From Meghimatium bilineatum (taxonomy: Eukaryota; Mollusca; Gastropoda; Stylommatophora; Philomycidae), in assembly GCA_034231615.1 (NCBI GenBank), contig CM067311.1, positions 16,549,199 to 16,613,198 of the forward strand: a stretch of DNA of 64,000 nucleotides. Direction: 5' to 3'. The notes beneath the pieces are model-generated. The model had not been told where the DNA came from. It did not search any database and saw only the letters and a program-made list of their open reading frames with translations. Position 1 is the stretch's first letter. Each line of letters opens with the position of its first letter. Both the position numbers and the translations under genes were made by a program. Below are positions 1-11,656 of this stretch, piece after piece.

Positions 1-831
1 TATTATTAGAAGAAGATGTTGGCCATGTGCTTATATCAGACGAGAATACATTTACCCACCAAGTTCTATAATAGCCTGCGACAGGAAAACGAAAACATGG
101 ACGACCCAGAACAACACTACGAAGAACATTCCAGAATGAGGCAATGACAAAAACCACGGAGAAACATGACTTCAGCCCTTCGTATATTAAAAACATATGT
201 ACACGAAAAAAAGGAGAAAAAAAAACAATTATTATTGCTCCAAATTCCAGTTATTTTTATAACAGTTAATTTGACTATGTCCTCATTAAATTTCTCTCTG
301 ATAAAAATAGCGAAAAAAGATTTCTCTGTGTGGGTGGGGGGGGGGGGGGGTGGGGGGTGTAGAGTCTTTGCAAAGTATCCTAGCAGGATGGTGAGCAGGA
401 AAAGTTTGGGAACCACCGTTCTAAAATTACGTTATTTGACTTCTCTCATTATTTTCTTTGGCTGCAGGTACAAAGTATAGACAAAGTGACCAATGAAAAA
501 CACGGTGAAAATTAAACAACGTCACTTTAGAAGGAAGACTCCAAATTAGCCCACGGACTGTAAATGACTAGTGACACTGCTTATTTATTCGACAAAAAAA
601 CCGGTTTATGTGGTAGTTACCCTTAGTTTCGTTGTATTATAAACACAAAATTTCATTTTGTAATTTCAATTATTTCAATGTAATGACACGGTACTACTGG
701 AACCGCCACAGCATAGTGGTTTGTACACTGACTTTCTGGTAATATGGTCATAGATCAAATTCTAATTCAGGAGAGAATTTACTTTGGACACGAACATCAC
801 ACTGATCTACATTAATTAAAGAAATGGGTAT
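1..831. other. Unassigned AT-rich sequence
   Basis: I see no supported gene. The stretch holds a G15 homopolymer at 336-350 and a hAT-like transposon end at about 398-419. The open frames on both strands here have low complexity and are not convincing. Confidence 0.5.
398..419 (-). mobile_element. hAT-like transposon terminus (fragment)
   Basis: The sequence AAAGTTTGGGAACCACCG reads on the other strand as CGGTGGTTCCCAAACTTT, close to the C(A/G)GTGGTTCCCAAACT ends common in hAT-type elements. No partner inverted repeat is visible, so this is a single orphan end. Confidence 0.35.
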
Positions 832-850
832 ATGGGTAACAATATCATCA

Positions 851-1190
851 TCACCAGGTGCAATGCTGGCTGGCGTAGGCGGTCATGGCTCTCCACAGCT
901 CTCTGTCCACAGTATTATGTATCAAAGTCATTGTTGTTTCCTTGTCGTTCCAGGTTGTCAAACTGTCTAATATTTCTCACGTTGTCGCCCTCTATCTCTG
1001 TTGCCTTCAATTTTGCCTGTTGTGATTATGTTCTCTAAACCTGCCTGTCTCATGAAGTGGCCAAAAACAAGAAGATTGCCTTTTTCTTATACTGTTGATT
1101 AAGGTCAGTTTCGCATTTGACTCTTTCAACACCTCTACATACAATATACACATCTAAAAAAGTAAATGCGGTCGACGTAATTCTGTCTAT
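851..1190 (-). pseudogene. Non-LTR retrotransposon RT C-terminal fragment (tail type TTGA)
   Basis: Minus-strand translation gives the post-RT region of a LINE: ERVKCETDLNQQYKKK, then after a frameshift FGHFMRQAGLENIITTGKIE and, after further stops, TVDRELWRAMTAYASQH before a stop at 851-853. The GHxMR block and the final W-R-M-T-A-Y-A segment are typical of many animal LINE C-termini. Frameshifts and stops make it inactive. Fragments of what looks like the same family end at 13343-13398 and 40232-40775. Confidence 0.75.
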
Positions 1191-1205
1191 ATCAAACATC
1201 AGGTT

Positions 1206-2452
1206 GGGGTGCAAAGGGAACGCATTGCTCTAGGCGGACCCAGGGTTAGCAGATAACCAAGATCCCAAATGTGCACCCCGGAAACAGAAATACCTCCACG
1301 CGGTGCACCCCGGAAACAGAAATACAGCAGCTCGAGCTGATTCTGTCCAAATCTTTTGGGGATCGTGTCCGAGAATGTGGAGGTAGCAGATGGAAAGAGA
1401 TTTGCCTGCACAAGTGACAGACATATCTCCGACACCACCAGCATCACCACATATAGCGACACTGTCGACATACAGTGAAGCTAGTCAGTCCAGTCCGAAC
1501 ATTGGAGGGGCGGCCAATGTAAAATGCACGTAAAGGTAGATGCATGGCGAGAGACATAGATTTCATACCGAGTACAATGAAACAATGAAAGGGCAGAACA
1601 GCGCTAGAGGGCAGCGCGAACTGCAAGTAGAAAGTGAAAAGTCCCTAGGAAAGGGGAACTACAAGCTCCGTCAGCTCGAGACAAGCTTCTAGTTACCTGT
1701 GTTCCTTACAGGCAGAGACCCAGACCCATTCATTGGCGTTTGGTAAAGCAAGAAGACCTAATCCAACTCTAATGTCGAGCCTTCCTAAACCGGAAATATG
1801 CTCACGAAGAGAAAGGGTTCCGTACTAGATGCGCTCAGGCACAAAAGGGACAACGATTTAGCCCTGGCCCAACTCTACTGTCAGGTTTTCCTACACCGGA
1901 AATACACTTGAAGAGAGAAAGGGTTCAGTACCTGATGGGCTCAGGCGCTATTGGGACAAGGACGCTCAGCTCGAGAACGCCTTGCTCTCAAACGCGTGGT
2001 GTGAGACTCGAACTTGGACAAGGGGTACACGATGTCGGTGAATGACACCTCGGCTAAGAGGGCGAAAGAGCCAGGGTCCAACTCCTCTGTTGAGTTCTTC
2101 CCCTTAAGGAACCAGGCTCATGGATGAGAAACGGTTCAGTACCCAATGGGCACAGGCACAGCACGTCCAATTACACGAGGCAAGTTCATAGACAGTGGAA
2201 CCCCTCGTTCGAGTGAGACGAGAGCAAGAAAATCGTCTGGGCGAAGAGTCTTCACTACGCGTGCCTGGAGACAGATATAGAGGCTGTCACAGGCTAAGGG
2301 TAGCCCACCCGAATTGTCAAGGCATGCCGAAATCGGATGTGCTAGGCCTACAAGGCGCATAACGGTGGCACAACGTAATCACGCTCCCGGCGGAAATCGC
2401 ACGGATATCCGTGATGGTTACAATGGAGCGAACGAAAAACAAACAAACAAAC
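1206..2452 (+). mobile_element. Non-coding retroelement with (CAAA)n tail, copy 1
   Basis: This 1.25-kb element starts GGGGTGCAAAGGGAACGC and ends GAACGAAAAACAAACAAAC. It is flanked by a 13-14-bp target duplication (CAAACATCAGGTTG at 1193-1206 and 2452-2465). A second copy at 18370-19700 is nearly identical over its whole length and starts at the same base. No open frame of note is shared by the copies. It contains a tandem block of about 100 bp, two units here and three in copy 2. The tail and target duplication show mobilisation by target-primed reverse transcription. I do not recognise the family. Confidence 0.8.
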
Positions 2453-2802
2453 AAACATCAGGTTGTATGTAATTTTCGTCTAGAAAAAAAAAATGGGGGA
2501 GGAAGATGTCTAATATGTATAATTTCTTCATTTTCGTGGCTTTTTTTTTGGTATCAATTTCCTGGAAATTATTTAAAAGCGGAAAAGGATTTGGGGGGGG
2601 GGGGAGGTATAGTTACCCGTGTTTTGGCATGCTTCATAGTAATCAATACGTTCCTGCGGGTTAGGGCATGAACCCCGTTATACCTTCGTTTTGACTTACT
2701 TCATTTTAATCAATCCGTCCCTGCAGGTTGGGGGGTTTGAACCCATTATTTACGGGCTTGTCAAACACTTCCTGCTATTGATTACAGAAATATACGACGT
2801 AA

Positions 2803-3071
2803 CTGCCTGTTTGTTGCCGAGGTCCGAAAAGGAAATAAAGAATAGTAATACTGCTGCCTGTCATGTATGTCTCAAGAGGCGACATAGGAGAATTTACTAG
2901 TGGAGTTGGCTGTCCCTTTCAGTCAGAACATCAGTCAGAACAAAGTGATCTCAAAATTATGCTCAACTCGGATGTATCAGGCCGTTGGGAACACGTATTT
3001 CTAGCACGTTCCTTTTTCTGGATCACATCCTGCTAACCAACAAGAGTTTGAGAACGGAGGCAGAAGAAATC
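2803..3071 (+). mobile_element. Family B short retroelement
   Basis: Diverged full-length member of the family best seen at 20162-20440 and 59574-59846. Shared blocks are GTTGCCG near the start, AAGAATAG, AGGCGAC, GTTGGCTGTCCC, TCGGATGTATCAGGCC, CACATCCTGCTAA, and a final GAGTTTGAGAACGGAGGCAGAAGAA. Confidence 0.7.
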
Positions 3072-3772
3072 AAATATAGCTCTACGTCATATTCTTAACC
3101 TTGAATGGTGCAAACAGGAAACATGTTTCATTCCTGTAATGTTATTCTGCGTGCGACGCTGTGCCAGGAATCACCTCCACTCATCACGGAACATCGAAGT
3201 GTCATCTTGAAGTCGGTCTTCTTTTCTGTCTGAATACCTCTAAGGAACTATGTATACCTATAGGATCACACATAAATGAATGTGCTCCTATTATATGTAC
3301 ATCTAAATGTACACAATAGGGTGTACATCTATATGTACACAATATGTAAGCGCATATCTTCACTATGAAGATGTTCAGTGTATTGAAAGAACAAAAAAGA
3401 GAGCAACTGCATTTTCACCCTCGACCTAAGTCTCGATAATTCTGACAGTAAACTGTTGACTTGACTTTCTATTTACCTTCCCTGTACGTGAGAGGTCATA
3501 GACCTTTCTCGTCGTCAATTTTAGGTCACGTTTCTGGTTCAACTTTTATAACGTCAATTCCCCCCTCCCCAAAATTTATTTCTCTTTTAAATCTGGTAAT
3601 CTATTGCGAAGATTTTCTTTGTGCAGCTATGCTAACTTTATACAAAATTGGTGTGCAGCTATGAATGTCAGAAGAAGCTACAGGTAATTTTGCTAAGGAA
3701 CTGGCCACAAATTTAGGCAAATTTTCGAAGAAAGAACTGGATGAACTAGGCGGTTTCTACATTTTGATGGAC
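3072..3772. other. Unassigned sequence
   Basis: No gene or repeat family recognised. A short imperfect duplication of a GTACATCTA(A/T)ATGTACACAAT motif lies near 3296-3345. Confidence 0.4.
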
Positions 3773-3975
3773 TTCTTCTTCTTCTTCTTCTTCTTTCGTT
3801 CACTTGAAACATGTCTATATCTGTAATTCTGTCTCCTTAATAAAACTCACTGTCTTTAGTAGTTCATACAGTGTCCCATAGAGCTTTGATTCCAGTGTTG
3901 TTTCCTCTGGCCAATATGTTTGCCTCAACGTTTCATGCTCAGAACAATCTTGCACTCCTTTTCGACCGTTAACCT
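3773..3975 (-). pseudogene. LINE RNase H-type C-terminus with (GAA)n tail
   Basis: Minus-strand translation ends YWPEETTLESKLYGTLYELL then KTVSFIKETELQI and a stop at 3815-3817. This is the characteristic end of LINEs with a CxC...H...C tail after RNase H (usual form: DCPxYxxLRxxxWPxxTxLxxKLxGxLxDLxKTVxFIxxTGLxI). The 3' end reads GTGAACGAAAGAAGAAG. That tail resembles the ends of families A and B and makes this LINE a candidate source of their retrotransposition machinery. Confidence 0.8.
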
Positions 3976-4126
3976 CAGAATTGTAAGACATATTGACTAA
4001 TGAGATAACAAGCCTTCTAAAATGATTCATTTGATTCTTACCTTGATTTTCATTGGTTGTCACATATACATAACTACAAGAAATGATGAGTGTCATTAGA
4101 AGTCAAAGTAAAAACAAAGGACTCAA

Positions 4127-4443
4127 TCTAAATAGCAAAGAAAAATTGTGAAGTAATGGTGACAAAAACAGTGAAGTAATGGTGACAAAATCAGTGAAGT
4201 AATGGTGACAAAAACAGTGAAGTAATGGTGACAAAAACAGTGAAGTAATGGTGACAAAAACAGTGAAGTAATGGTGACAAAAACAGTGAAGTAATGGTGA
4301 CAAAAACAGTGAAGTAATGGTGACAAAAACAGTAAAGTAATGGTGACAAAAACAGTGAAGTAATGGTGACAAAAACAGTGAAGTAATGGTGACAAAAACA
4401 GTGAAGTAATGGTGACAAAAACAGTGAAGTAATGGTGACATCC
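4127..4443. repeat. 23-bp minisatellite, about 13 copies
   Basis: The unit has the core GTGAAGTAATGGTGACAAAA and is nearly perfect. Because 23 is not a multiple of three, each minus-strand frame reads through a 23-residue super-repeat. Those open frames are artefacts. Confidence 0.95.
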
Positions 4444-4509
4444 ACGAATAAATGTTGTCAGAGTGCAACATTAAAGTAGATGATGTCAGTCAGATGCACG
4501 TCAACATAT

Positions 4510-4930
4510 TCAAATATTAAAGTACATTAATAACATCAGATGGAAGATGTATTAAAGTACATTAATAACATCAGATGGAAGATGTATTAAAGTGTATGAA
4601 TAACATCAGATGGAAGATGTACTAAAGTACATTAATAACATCAGTAGAAGATGTATTAAAGTACATTAATGACATCATTTGTAAGATGTACTAAAGTACA
4701 TTAATAACATCAGATGGAAGATGTATTAACGTACATTAATAACAACATATGGAAGATGTATTAAAGTACATTAATAACAACATATGGAAGATGTATTAAA
4801 GTACATTAATAACAACATATGGAAGATGTATTAAAGTACATTAATAACAACATATGGAAGATGTATTAAAGTACATTAATAACAACATATGGAAGATGTA
4901 TTAAAGTACATTAATAACATCAGATGTATT
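4510..4930. repeat. 35-bp minisatellite, about 12 copies
   Basis: The unit core is AGATGTATTAAAGTACATTA followed by ATAACATCAGATGG or ATAACAACATATGG. The two variants are segregated: CATCAGATGG in the left half, CAACATATGG in the right half. Confidence 0.95.
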
Positions 4931-5204
4931 AAAGAAGTCAAATGTAGAATTGTCCAGAAAACGTCAATATTTCTCAAAATGATGAATATTCTATGACGTT
5001 GAATATTTTTGTGTATTTTAATTTGTATGTTTTTTTTTTTTGTGTACATCATTACCAACTAGTTATTGTGATAGTTCGTCGTGTCTGAGTGGAACTATTA
5101 TAATAAAACTTGTGTTTTACGTAAGTAAAATTGTTGTTATGTTTCACGCAGTTACCTTATAATGATTGTTTATTGATGTGAGAGAGTTCGTAGAAGTAAT
5201 TATG

Positions 5205-5395
5205 ATTTATGATAGAACTAATTATGATTTATGGAAGTGAATATTGGACAATCTGCAGAAAAGGAAAAAATATATTGAGGCAGAATAGATGTGGTTTATA
5301 GAAGAATGTTAAGAACACTATAGACAGATAAAAAAAACGTAATGAAGATATCTTGAAAGAAGCTATTTAAAAAACATGACTGCTTACCTGTATTA
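5205..5395 (+). pseudogene. LINE RT C-terminal (thumb) fragment
   Basis: Plus-strand translation reads IYGSEYWTICRKGKNILRQN, then in shifted frames YRRMLRTL, TDKK and NEDILKEAI. The G-S-E-x-W-T block followed by MWFYRRML is the usual sequence downstream of the RT domain in many LINEs. It carries at least two frameshifts and stops. It abuts another LINE end of opposite orientation at about 5400. Confidence 0.65.
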
Positions 5396-5399
5396 GCAA

Positions 5400-5575
5400 A
5401 GCTTGGTTGGGTGGTTGATTGGTTGGTTGGTTGGATGGTTAGTTGGTTGGTTTGTTGGCTGGCTGGCTGGTTGGTTGATTGGCTGGCTGGTTGGTTGGTT
5501 GGTTAGTTGCTGGTCCAGCTGTTCATAAGTCCATGACCTTTGTCCCAAAGCAGTAGAAAAAGTCAGTTCACATTT
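5400..5575 (-). pseudogene. LINE 3' end with (AACC)n tail
   Basis: The plus strand shows TTGGTTGG repeats (5400-5512) followed by sequence whose complement encodes, with frame breaks, [16 protein letters not shown]. The same arrangement occurs at 31626-31960 (HTMALGERAW, then AACC repeats). The tetranucleotide tract is therefore the 3' tail of a LINE family rather than an independent microsatellite. Confidence 0.65.
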
Positions 5576-5587
5576 TTTTTACACATC

Positions 5588-5915
5588 ATGAGAAGAGGAA
5601 AGATCGAAGAAGAAAAGTAGGAGGAAGAAAAAAGAAGAAGAGGAAAAGAGAATAATAGGAAGAAGAAGAAGAAGAGAGAAGTAGGAGGAGAAAGAAGAAC
5701 AGGAGGAAGAAACATTGGAAGAAGTATAAGAGAAGGAGGAAGAAGAAGAGGATGAAGAGTAGAGGAGGAAGAAGAAGAGGATGAAGAGTAGAGGAGGAAG
5801 AAGAAGAGAGGAAGAAGTATGAGAGGGAGGAAGAAGAAGAGAGGAAAAAGTATGAGAGGGAGAAAGAAGAAAAAGAGGAGGTAAGGAATAAGGAGAAGAA
5901 GAGGAAAATTAGGAA
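5588..5915. repeat. Polypurine (GAA/GGA)n tract
   Basis: About 330 bp of almost pure purine on the plus strand, built of GAAGAAG, AGGAGGAAG and GATGAAGAGTAGAGG motifs. Open frames on the minus strand are runs of S, F and L and are not genes. Confidence 0.9.
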
Positions 5916-6029
5916 ACAATAGTAAGAAGAGGGGGCATAATAAGAAAACGAGGAGGACGTATCCACTTTAGCACTTCCCTCCTTTGGATGCTCACTTCTG
6001 GAAAATGTCTATCTTTCTCTTATGGTGCA

Positions 6030-6355
6030 ATGTTTATTTTGCTCTTTAGAGCAATGTATATCATGCTTTGATGGCGCAAAGGCTATCGTGCTCTTATGGT
6101 GCACTGTCTTCTGTGTTGTGATGGTGCAATGTTTACCGTGCTCCGATTGTACAATATATAACGTGCTCTAATCGTGGTATGTATATTCTGTTCAGATGAT
6201 GCAATGTGTCTCTTGATCTATTGGTGCAATGTGACTTGTAATATGATGATGTAATATGTGATTAGTCTGATGTTGCAGTGATGTTGCAATTTGTCTCTTG
6301 GTCTAATTGTGCAATGTAACTTTTATAATCTAATTGTGCAACTCATCTCCTCGTC
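6030..6355. repeat. Degenerate repeat of about 30 bp around TGGTGCAATGT
   Basis: The motif TGCTCT(G/A)ATGGTGCAATGT recurs about ten times with many substitutions and length changes. It looks like an old decayed minisatellite. Confidence 0.7.
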
Positions 6356-7005
6356 TATATGTGCATTTTCTATTTATATTTTTAAATAAAAAAAGGACTT
6401 TTCTTTATTTTCAAAATATTATATTTCTCAAATGTTATTTTTTACATTATTTTTTCATTATATTCTTCAAATGTGTCTGTGATTACGCATATTCTTTTGA
6501 TGCTTGTTTTTCTGTAAATATTTATCTTGACTTAACCTCATGCTACATACGAATTAATATTTTTTTTAAAGAAGAGTTTGTGATGGAAGCAATAAACTGT
6601 TACATATGTATACAATTCTATGGGGGTCATGTGGTTCACAAATTTGTTCAGAAAATATGAAAAACAGCTGAGAATTGAAAATCTAGCAGAAATCACGAAA
6701 TTTTTGGCTGGAAGGTCAAACGAGGTCAAGGCACGCGATTTAGGGTCATTTCCTGTGTACAAAGTTCACACACAAGTAATCGAAAAGGTGAAGGACAGGG
6801 GAGTTTAAAGATGTTTCTTATCAAATTCCTGGCGGCGCACTGTATGTTTTAATGTTGAGTGTGTGTGTATACGTCCTCATATAATAAGGGGTAGTTGGTA
6901 ACAGTAGATGTTTTCTTTGTACAGCCACTAGCGCGGGCGGTCATGGAAGTGCTGGTAATCAGAACAGGTTGAGGAAACCGGATGCGGAAGTTGGGAGGAA
7001 AAACA
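6356..7005. other. Unassigned AT-rich sequence
   Basis: No recognisable gene. A 62-codon plus-strand frame at 6620-6808 has ordinary-looking composition but no motif, splice sites or homologue I know. Confidence 0.4.
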
Positions 7006-7019
7006 TTTAATTGTAAACA

Positions 7020-7205
7020 GTGCTGGATTGAACCCTGAGGAGACCCTGTAGACAGTTGAAGTCTCGAGACCTCTCGTGAGCCTTGAGGTGACCCTCAGGC
7101 AGTAGATTTTCAGACCTCTCGCGAACCTTGAGGAAACCCTCTAGGCAGTTGAATTCTGAGATCGCTCGCGAACCATATGGAAACACTCTAGGTAGTTGAA
7201 GTCTT
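7020..7205. repeat. Degenerate repeat of about 50 bp
   Basis: Blocks containing CTCGCGAACCTTGAGGAAACC, here or in variant form, recur about four times at 50-60-bp spacing. It is followed at 7207-7262 by a scrap of family B (AGAGCAAAGAATAGTAATG). Confidence 0.6.
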
Positions 7206-7375
7206 CCGAAAGAAGAGCAAAGAATAGTAATGTTACCTACCTGACAGACATGCCCAAGAAGGATTTTTAGGGATATCTTGAGGGATATCTTTAGGGATAT
7301 GTTGAGGGATATCAAGGATACTGTGGTTTAAGGGATGCCGTTGGCTTTCCCATACCTTATAAATGTAAAATACAA

Positions 7376-7580
7376 TTTTCAATGCTCATTCTAAGGATCG
7401 AGAGAATGAACTATCTGTGGGTAACATTCTAAGGATCGAGAGAATGAACTATCTGTGGGTAACATTATAAGGATCGAAAGAATGAACTATCTGTGGGTAA
7501 CATTATAAGGATCGAGAGAATGAACTATCTGTGGGTAACATTATAAGGATCGAGAGAATGAATTATCTGTGGGTAACACC
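7376..7580. repeat. 38-bp minisatellite, 5 copies
   Basis: The unit core is AAGGATCGAGAGAATGAACT followed by ATCTGTGGGTAACATT. Copies differ at one to three bases. Confidence 0.95.
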
Positions 7581-7857
7581 GAGGTTTGTCTTATATATTT
7601 TTCATGCCTACCATATGATACAAAGAAGCAAAATTTGCCTGGCAGCTCTTAAAACAATAATTACTGCACATCTAGAAAATCGACTGCTTGCCCTACTCTC
7701 TTACGTAAGTGGTTGACTACAGCATTGGGTTCCTACCCTGGTTAAAACACAATGCAATCGGGTTGAACACATACGTAATGAAGGAATGCGAGTAGTTCTT
7801 GAATGCTCTTGAAATGCCCCGATCGTGGTAATGAGATACATAATAGGACTAGTATCC

Positions 7858-8126
7858 ATCAAATCCAGACATGAATCCATCAAATCCAGACATGAATTCA
7901 TCAAATCCAGACATGAATACATCAAATCAAGACATGAATCCATTAAATCCAGACATGAATCCATCAAATCCTGACATGAATTCATCACATCCAGACATGA
8001 ATCCATTAAATCCAGACATGAATCCATCAAATCCAGACATGAATCCATCAAATCCAGACATGAATCCATCAAATCCAGACATGAATCCATCAAATCCAGA
8101 CATGAATCCATCAAATCCAGACATGT
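7858..8126. repeat. 21-bp minisatellite, about 13 copies
   Basis: The unit is ATCCATCAAATCCAGACATG plus A. Its length is a multiple of three, so it translates as (MNPSNPD)n on the plus strand and as repetitive peptides in two minus frames. Frames open on both strands argue against a real coding sequence. Confidence 0.95.
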
Positions 8127-8585
8127 GTTGGAAGACATACATGCAAGTCGTCAGTGACAGAAAGCATCCACTACAAAGAAAAATTACGAATCTCATGGCT
8201 TCTAGACTTAGAAGGAGAACGTCACAGATGTCACAAGCAGAAAGAACTATTACACTGATTACCACAAGTGTCACTTTTGTAAGAGGAAAAGAGTGAATAC
8301 TCACTGGTGAGGACATCGTTGGTGATTTAATTTTTACCAATTTTGTGAGAAATGAAGACCTTTTTGTAATTTTCTACGTGAGTTCTATTTGGCTATATTT
8401 GAGATTTTTTTTTTAACATAAAAATAATGGAAATCGTCATTCAGCTAACCATAACATCTGATGTATAAAGGGGATTGGTTACACGGGAGAACTATAAACA
8501 GGTCATACTTACTCTGGGCATGAGGTACAGAAGATGGTACAATGGGAAAGTGCAGCATGAAATACAATAATTGATCTGTGATTAC
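8127..8585. other. Unassigned sequence
   Basis: No gene recognised. The plus-strand frame running out of the 21-bp array ends at 8296 and has no domain I know. Confidence 0.4.
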
Positions 8586-8690
8586 CAGGGCCGGTCTTAG
8601 GCTATTGCAACCTATGCGGCCGCAGTGGGCCTCGCACTTCATAGGCCCATAAATTCATATTAGAATTTATTTTATTATCCTCTTGCCTAC
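8586..8690 (+). mobile_element. Possible hAT-type element end (CAGGGCCGG terminus)
   Basis: CAGGGCCGGTCTTAGGC at 8586 resembles the CAGGGCCGG... termini of hAT-type MITEs. No matching right inverted repeat is seen, so the assignment and right boundary are uncertain. Confidence 0.3.
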
Positions 8691-8804
8691 CCAGACTGGG
8701 CGTGCGTGTGAGTGTCTGTGACCAGCGAACTAGAGGAGCCAGTCGTATTCTTCAGCATCTGCTGGCAAAAACAGAGCACATATCGGTGTGCCGAAACTGC
8801 GCAG

Positions 8805-8930
8805 TCCATGCTGAAGTCGGATGTGCCATGATGATAGGCACAGCTAAGCTATAAACCATGACATCGTACTCTATTCTTCGCACATCTGCTTCCTTGCAAA
8901 AGGTTTAGAATGAACGCAACGCAAAAGAAA
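8805..8930 (+). mobile_element. Family B 3' half, diverged
   Basis: Contains TCCATGCTGAAGTCGGATGT, GCACAGCTAAGCT, AAACCATGACA, ACATCTGCT and AGAATGAACGCAACGC in family B order, with internal deletions. Confidence 0.6.
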
Positions 8931-9125
8931 TTCAGGAGTCAGTGCGTATAATTATTTTAAATAAGCCTGACAAGCCTAGAAATTCAGGAGTCAGTGCATA
9001 TAACTACTTACATTGAGCCCGACGAGTCAGTAAAAAATGTTTGGCCGGCCGTATTTGGTTTGCATGTCGTATTTGATCTTTCCTTCTTGAAATGGAAAAC
9101 AATGTATTAGAATTTGGTGGGTTCC

Positions 9126-9290
9126 GCCGAAGACGGATGTGTCGAGCCATTGGCGCAAATAAAACGGCAACACAACGTAATTCCAATCTCTGGACTACAT
9201 CCTATTGGAAATCTAGTAGGATTATGGTAATGCTACAAGGGAGAATCCAGCGGGAGTTTGAGAATGAACGCTGAAGAAGAAGAAGAAAGA
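9126..9290 (+). mobile_element. Family A short retroelement, complete
   Basis: Starts CCGAAGACGGATGTGTCG and ends GAATGAACGCTGAAGAAGAA. The internal blocks GGCGCAAATAAAACGGC, TGGACTACATCCTATTGG and GGAGTTTGAGAATGAACG are shared with seven other copies in the window. No pol III A/B boxes are evident, so it may be a SINE with a non-tRNA head or a truncated LINE 3' end. Confidence 0.75.
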
Positions 9291-9304
9291 ATTTGGTGGT
9301 GCGA

Positions 9305-9425
9305 TTATTGATATAATCACATATGTTCATATATCTGATCAATATGTCCATCTATCTGATCAATATGTCCATCTATCTGGTAAATATATATCTGATCAAT
9401 ATGTCCATCTATCTGATCAATATTT
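9305..9425. repeat. 21-bp repeat, about 5 imperfect copies
   Basis: Units of GATCAATATGTCCATCTATCT with one gap region at 9378-9392. Confidence 0.85.
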
Positions 9426-9674
9426 AAAATGGAGTATAATTCGGGTTAAAAGTAAAAAATAAAAACGATAAAAATATGGTAAGGAAAACACGAAAATAGA
9501 TAAAAAGTGATGCCATTGTTTAAGTGCAATACATACTAACAACAACCACAAAAATAGACGACGCTACAAATCTTCATTGGGAAAAAACAATAAGGAAAAA
9601 GAACACGGTACAACGAGACACATTGCATAGCAGGAAGAGATAAGAAATGCAAATCAAAAAGTATGACATTAGAG

Positions 9675-9850
9675 CAGTGGCGTAGCGAGGGGGGGGGCGA
9701 TGGTGCGGACCGCCCCGTGCGGCATCATCGGGAGGGCGGCAAATCTATTTTCGTCCAGTATTTCACAATCATTGACATATTTCTTTAATGTCAAAAGGAC
9801 GGAAAATGATGATTCCGCCCTGGGCGCCATTGACCCACGCTACGCCACTG
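9675..9850 (+). mobile_element. hAT MITE, copy 1 (176 bp)
   Basis: Terminal inverted repeats CAGTGGCGTAGCG and CGCTACGCCACTG are perfect over 13 bp. The flanks CATTAGAG (9667-9674) and CATCAGAG (9851-9858) form an 8-bp target duplication with one mismatch, which is diagnostic of hAT elements. The element is GC-rich at its ends and non-coding. A related copy in the opposite orientation lies at 12323-12490. Confidence 0.9.
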
Positions 9851-9858
9851 CATCAGAG

Positions 9859-11640
9859 AGAACGAATGAATAAGGAAATAAATAAAGATCTACATATATG
9901 AACAGAACGACAAAATATGTTTCCAGTTACAAATCAAAGTAGAAATAGAAATCTACATGACAGTAAAATAGAACAAAGGGATATTCAAGTAAAGTCTACT
10001 CTTTCAAATTTTACTATTCTTTTTAGATAAGTAGATCTTTACTGCTTTCCTTATTCATTCGTTTTCTTTTATCATGCTTATTTTTGTGCATCTTTTTTGC
10101 GTTTTTCTCTTATCTTGTTGTGCATGTTGTCCTTCTTTTTTTCTCTTCTATTTTATTCTTATCCACTTTCTTGTATCATCTACTTTTGCCCATCTATCTT
10201 TTTCTGCTGTAGAGTTACTGTATTTTTGATGTGATTTTTTAAATTTTTGTTGTGCATTTTTTTTAGCCCTGAAGAAGACATTTTATTAGAGACGTCGTTT
10301 ATTTTAGTGGTTGTTACTATTATGTTGTGTGTTTAAATTGGCAACACTCCTTACTTATTTTCGTTTCCCTTTATACTGCCCTGTGTTGCCCCACTCCTCA
10401 CATCTATAGTACGTTGGAGATTTATGTTCTTTTTTTTTTCCTTTTTTTTGTGTGGTTTAAACCATAATCACGCGAAAACATTTAAAAACCAAACAGGCAT
10501 TTTAAAATCGCGCGAGTATTGAAACCTGGCAATGACGTTGTAGATTTCAATTGTAACAAATATAATAATATGATTCAGTAACAATATCAATTGAAAGAAA
10601 TACGTCCCGCGTTTAGTCCCTCGATATTTTCCATAAGTATGCTCCTTCAATGAAGTTCAAGGCTTTGGGAATTTTAAAATGTAGTTTTCGCTTTCATAAG
10701 ATGCGAGTTTCTACCGAAAAAAAATAATTTGTATAGGTGGTTCCTTTGAAAAAGCCGACCACATGCTTACAAAATGTGGCCACCCTTGGTGTGCGCTATT
10801 CAGAAGCGCTGTGAATGTTCTCTGGTATACATGGGAAAGGTACAAAACCAGGCAGAAAACGTTGAATGGATGTTAAGGTATTATAAATGAATTCTGAAAT
10901 GCTGGTAGAAAGTCCGTCGGTCGACCATACATCGTCAGCGATTTATGTCATGACAATGAATTTGAACGATACCGCGATCCGTGTGTCCATTTTCAAATGT
11001 CTACAATAACGATTCACTCGAACGTGGCGAATGATTCTCAGAACTTGACGTCCCTCAAAACGATAAGTAATTTTTAAGGGGATAAAAGTTCCATTGATAG
11101 ATTACCACGGACTTCTGATAGGAAAGGATATGCTAAAGCATAACAGTAGCAGGTGGTTGCCAACGAACATTGCAGGAATTCTCTTATAAATAGAAAGTCA
11201 TTTCCATAATAGAACTATGTGTTGATCTCAAACAGCCTCACTCATCTTGGCTGATCTTACTTACCATTGGTCAATTTGCATAGACTTTATGTCGCCAGCC
11301 AATGAAAAGTAAGGTAAATATGGGATAAATCTAAATACATAACGCCTCGTGAAATCAACTTTCATGACTAGTCTAAAGAATGACGAGCACAGGCTCGTAT
11401 ATATTCTATCTATTATAGTGACAATTGGTTCTTTGAGGCAAATCCCAAAAGGCTTTAGAGAACCGACCGTTTTTAGCAGCACCATAACATGTCCTTTCGT
11501 GTTTCTATATGGCTATGCAGTTACTGCTACAGGTGAAGCCTTTATTTTTGGCATGATCCCAAATGATGACAGAACTGAAAACCATTATTTCTACATTATT
11601 TCTCGGAGTAGCAATAAGAGAGAAAATCAGAAACGAAAAC
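9859..11640. other. Unassigned sequence
   Basis: About 1.8 kb without a recognised gene or repeat family. It includes T-rich low-complexity DNA at 10015-10460. Frames at 11261-11485 (minus) and 11349-11855 (plus) overlap each other and show no known domain. Confidence 0.4.
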
Positions 11641-11656
11641 ATCAGAAGACTAACAC

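Noticed and set aside
4103-4471. Cysteine/histidine-rich (CHHYFT) protein
   Set aside because: Three frames of a 23-bp repeat give the same peptide cycle; no flanking coding sequence.
5563-5966. Serine/phenylalanine-rich proteins on the minus strand
   Set aside because: Translation of a polypurine tract.
7376-7580. CRISPR-like array
   Set aside because: Repeats are directly tandem with no unique spacers, and the genome is eukaryotic; the same holds for all other arrays here.
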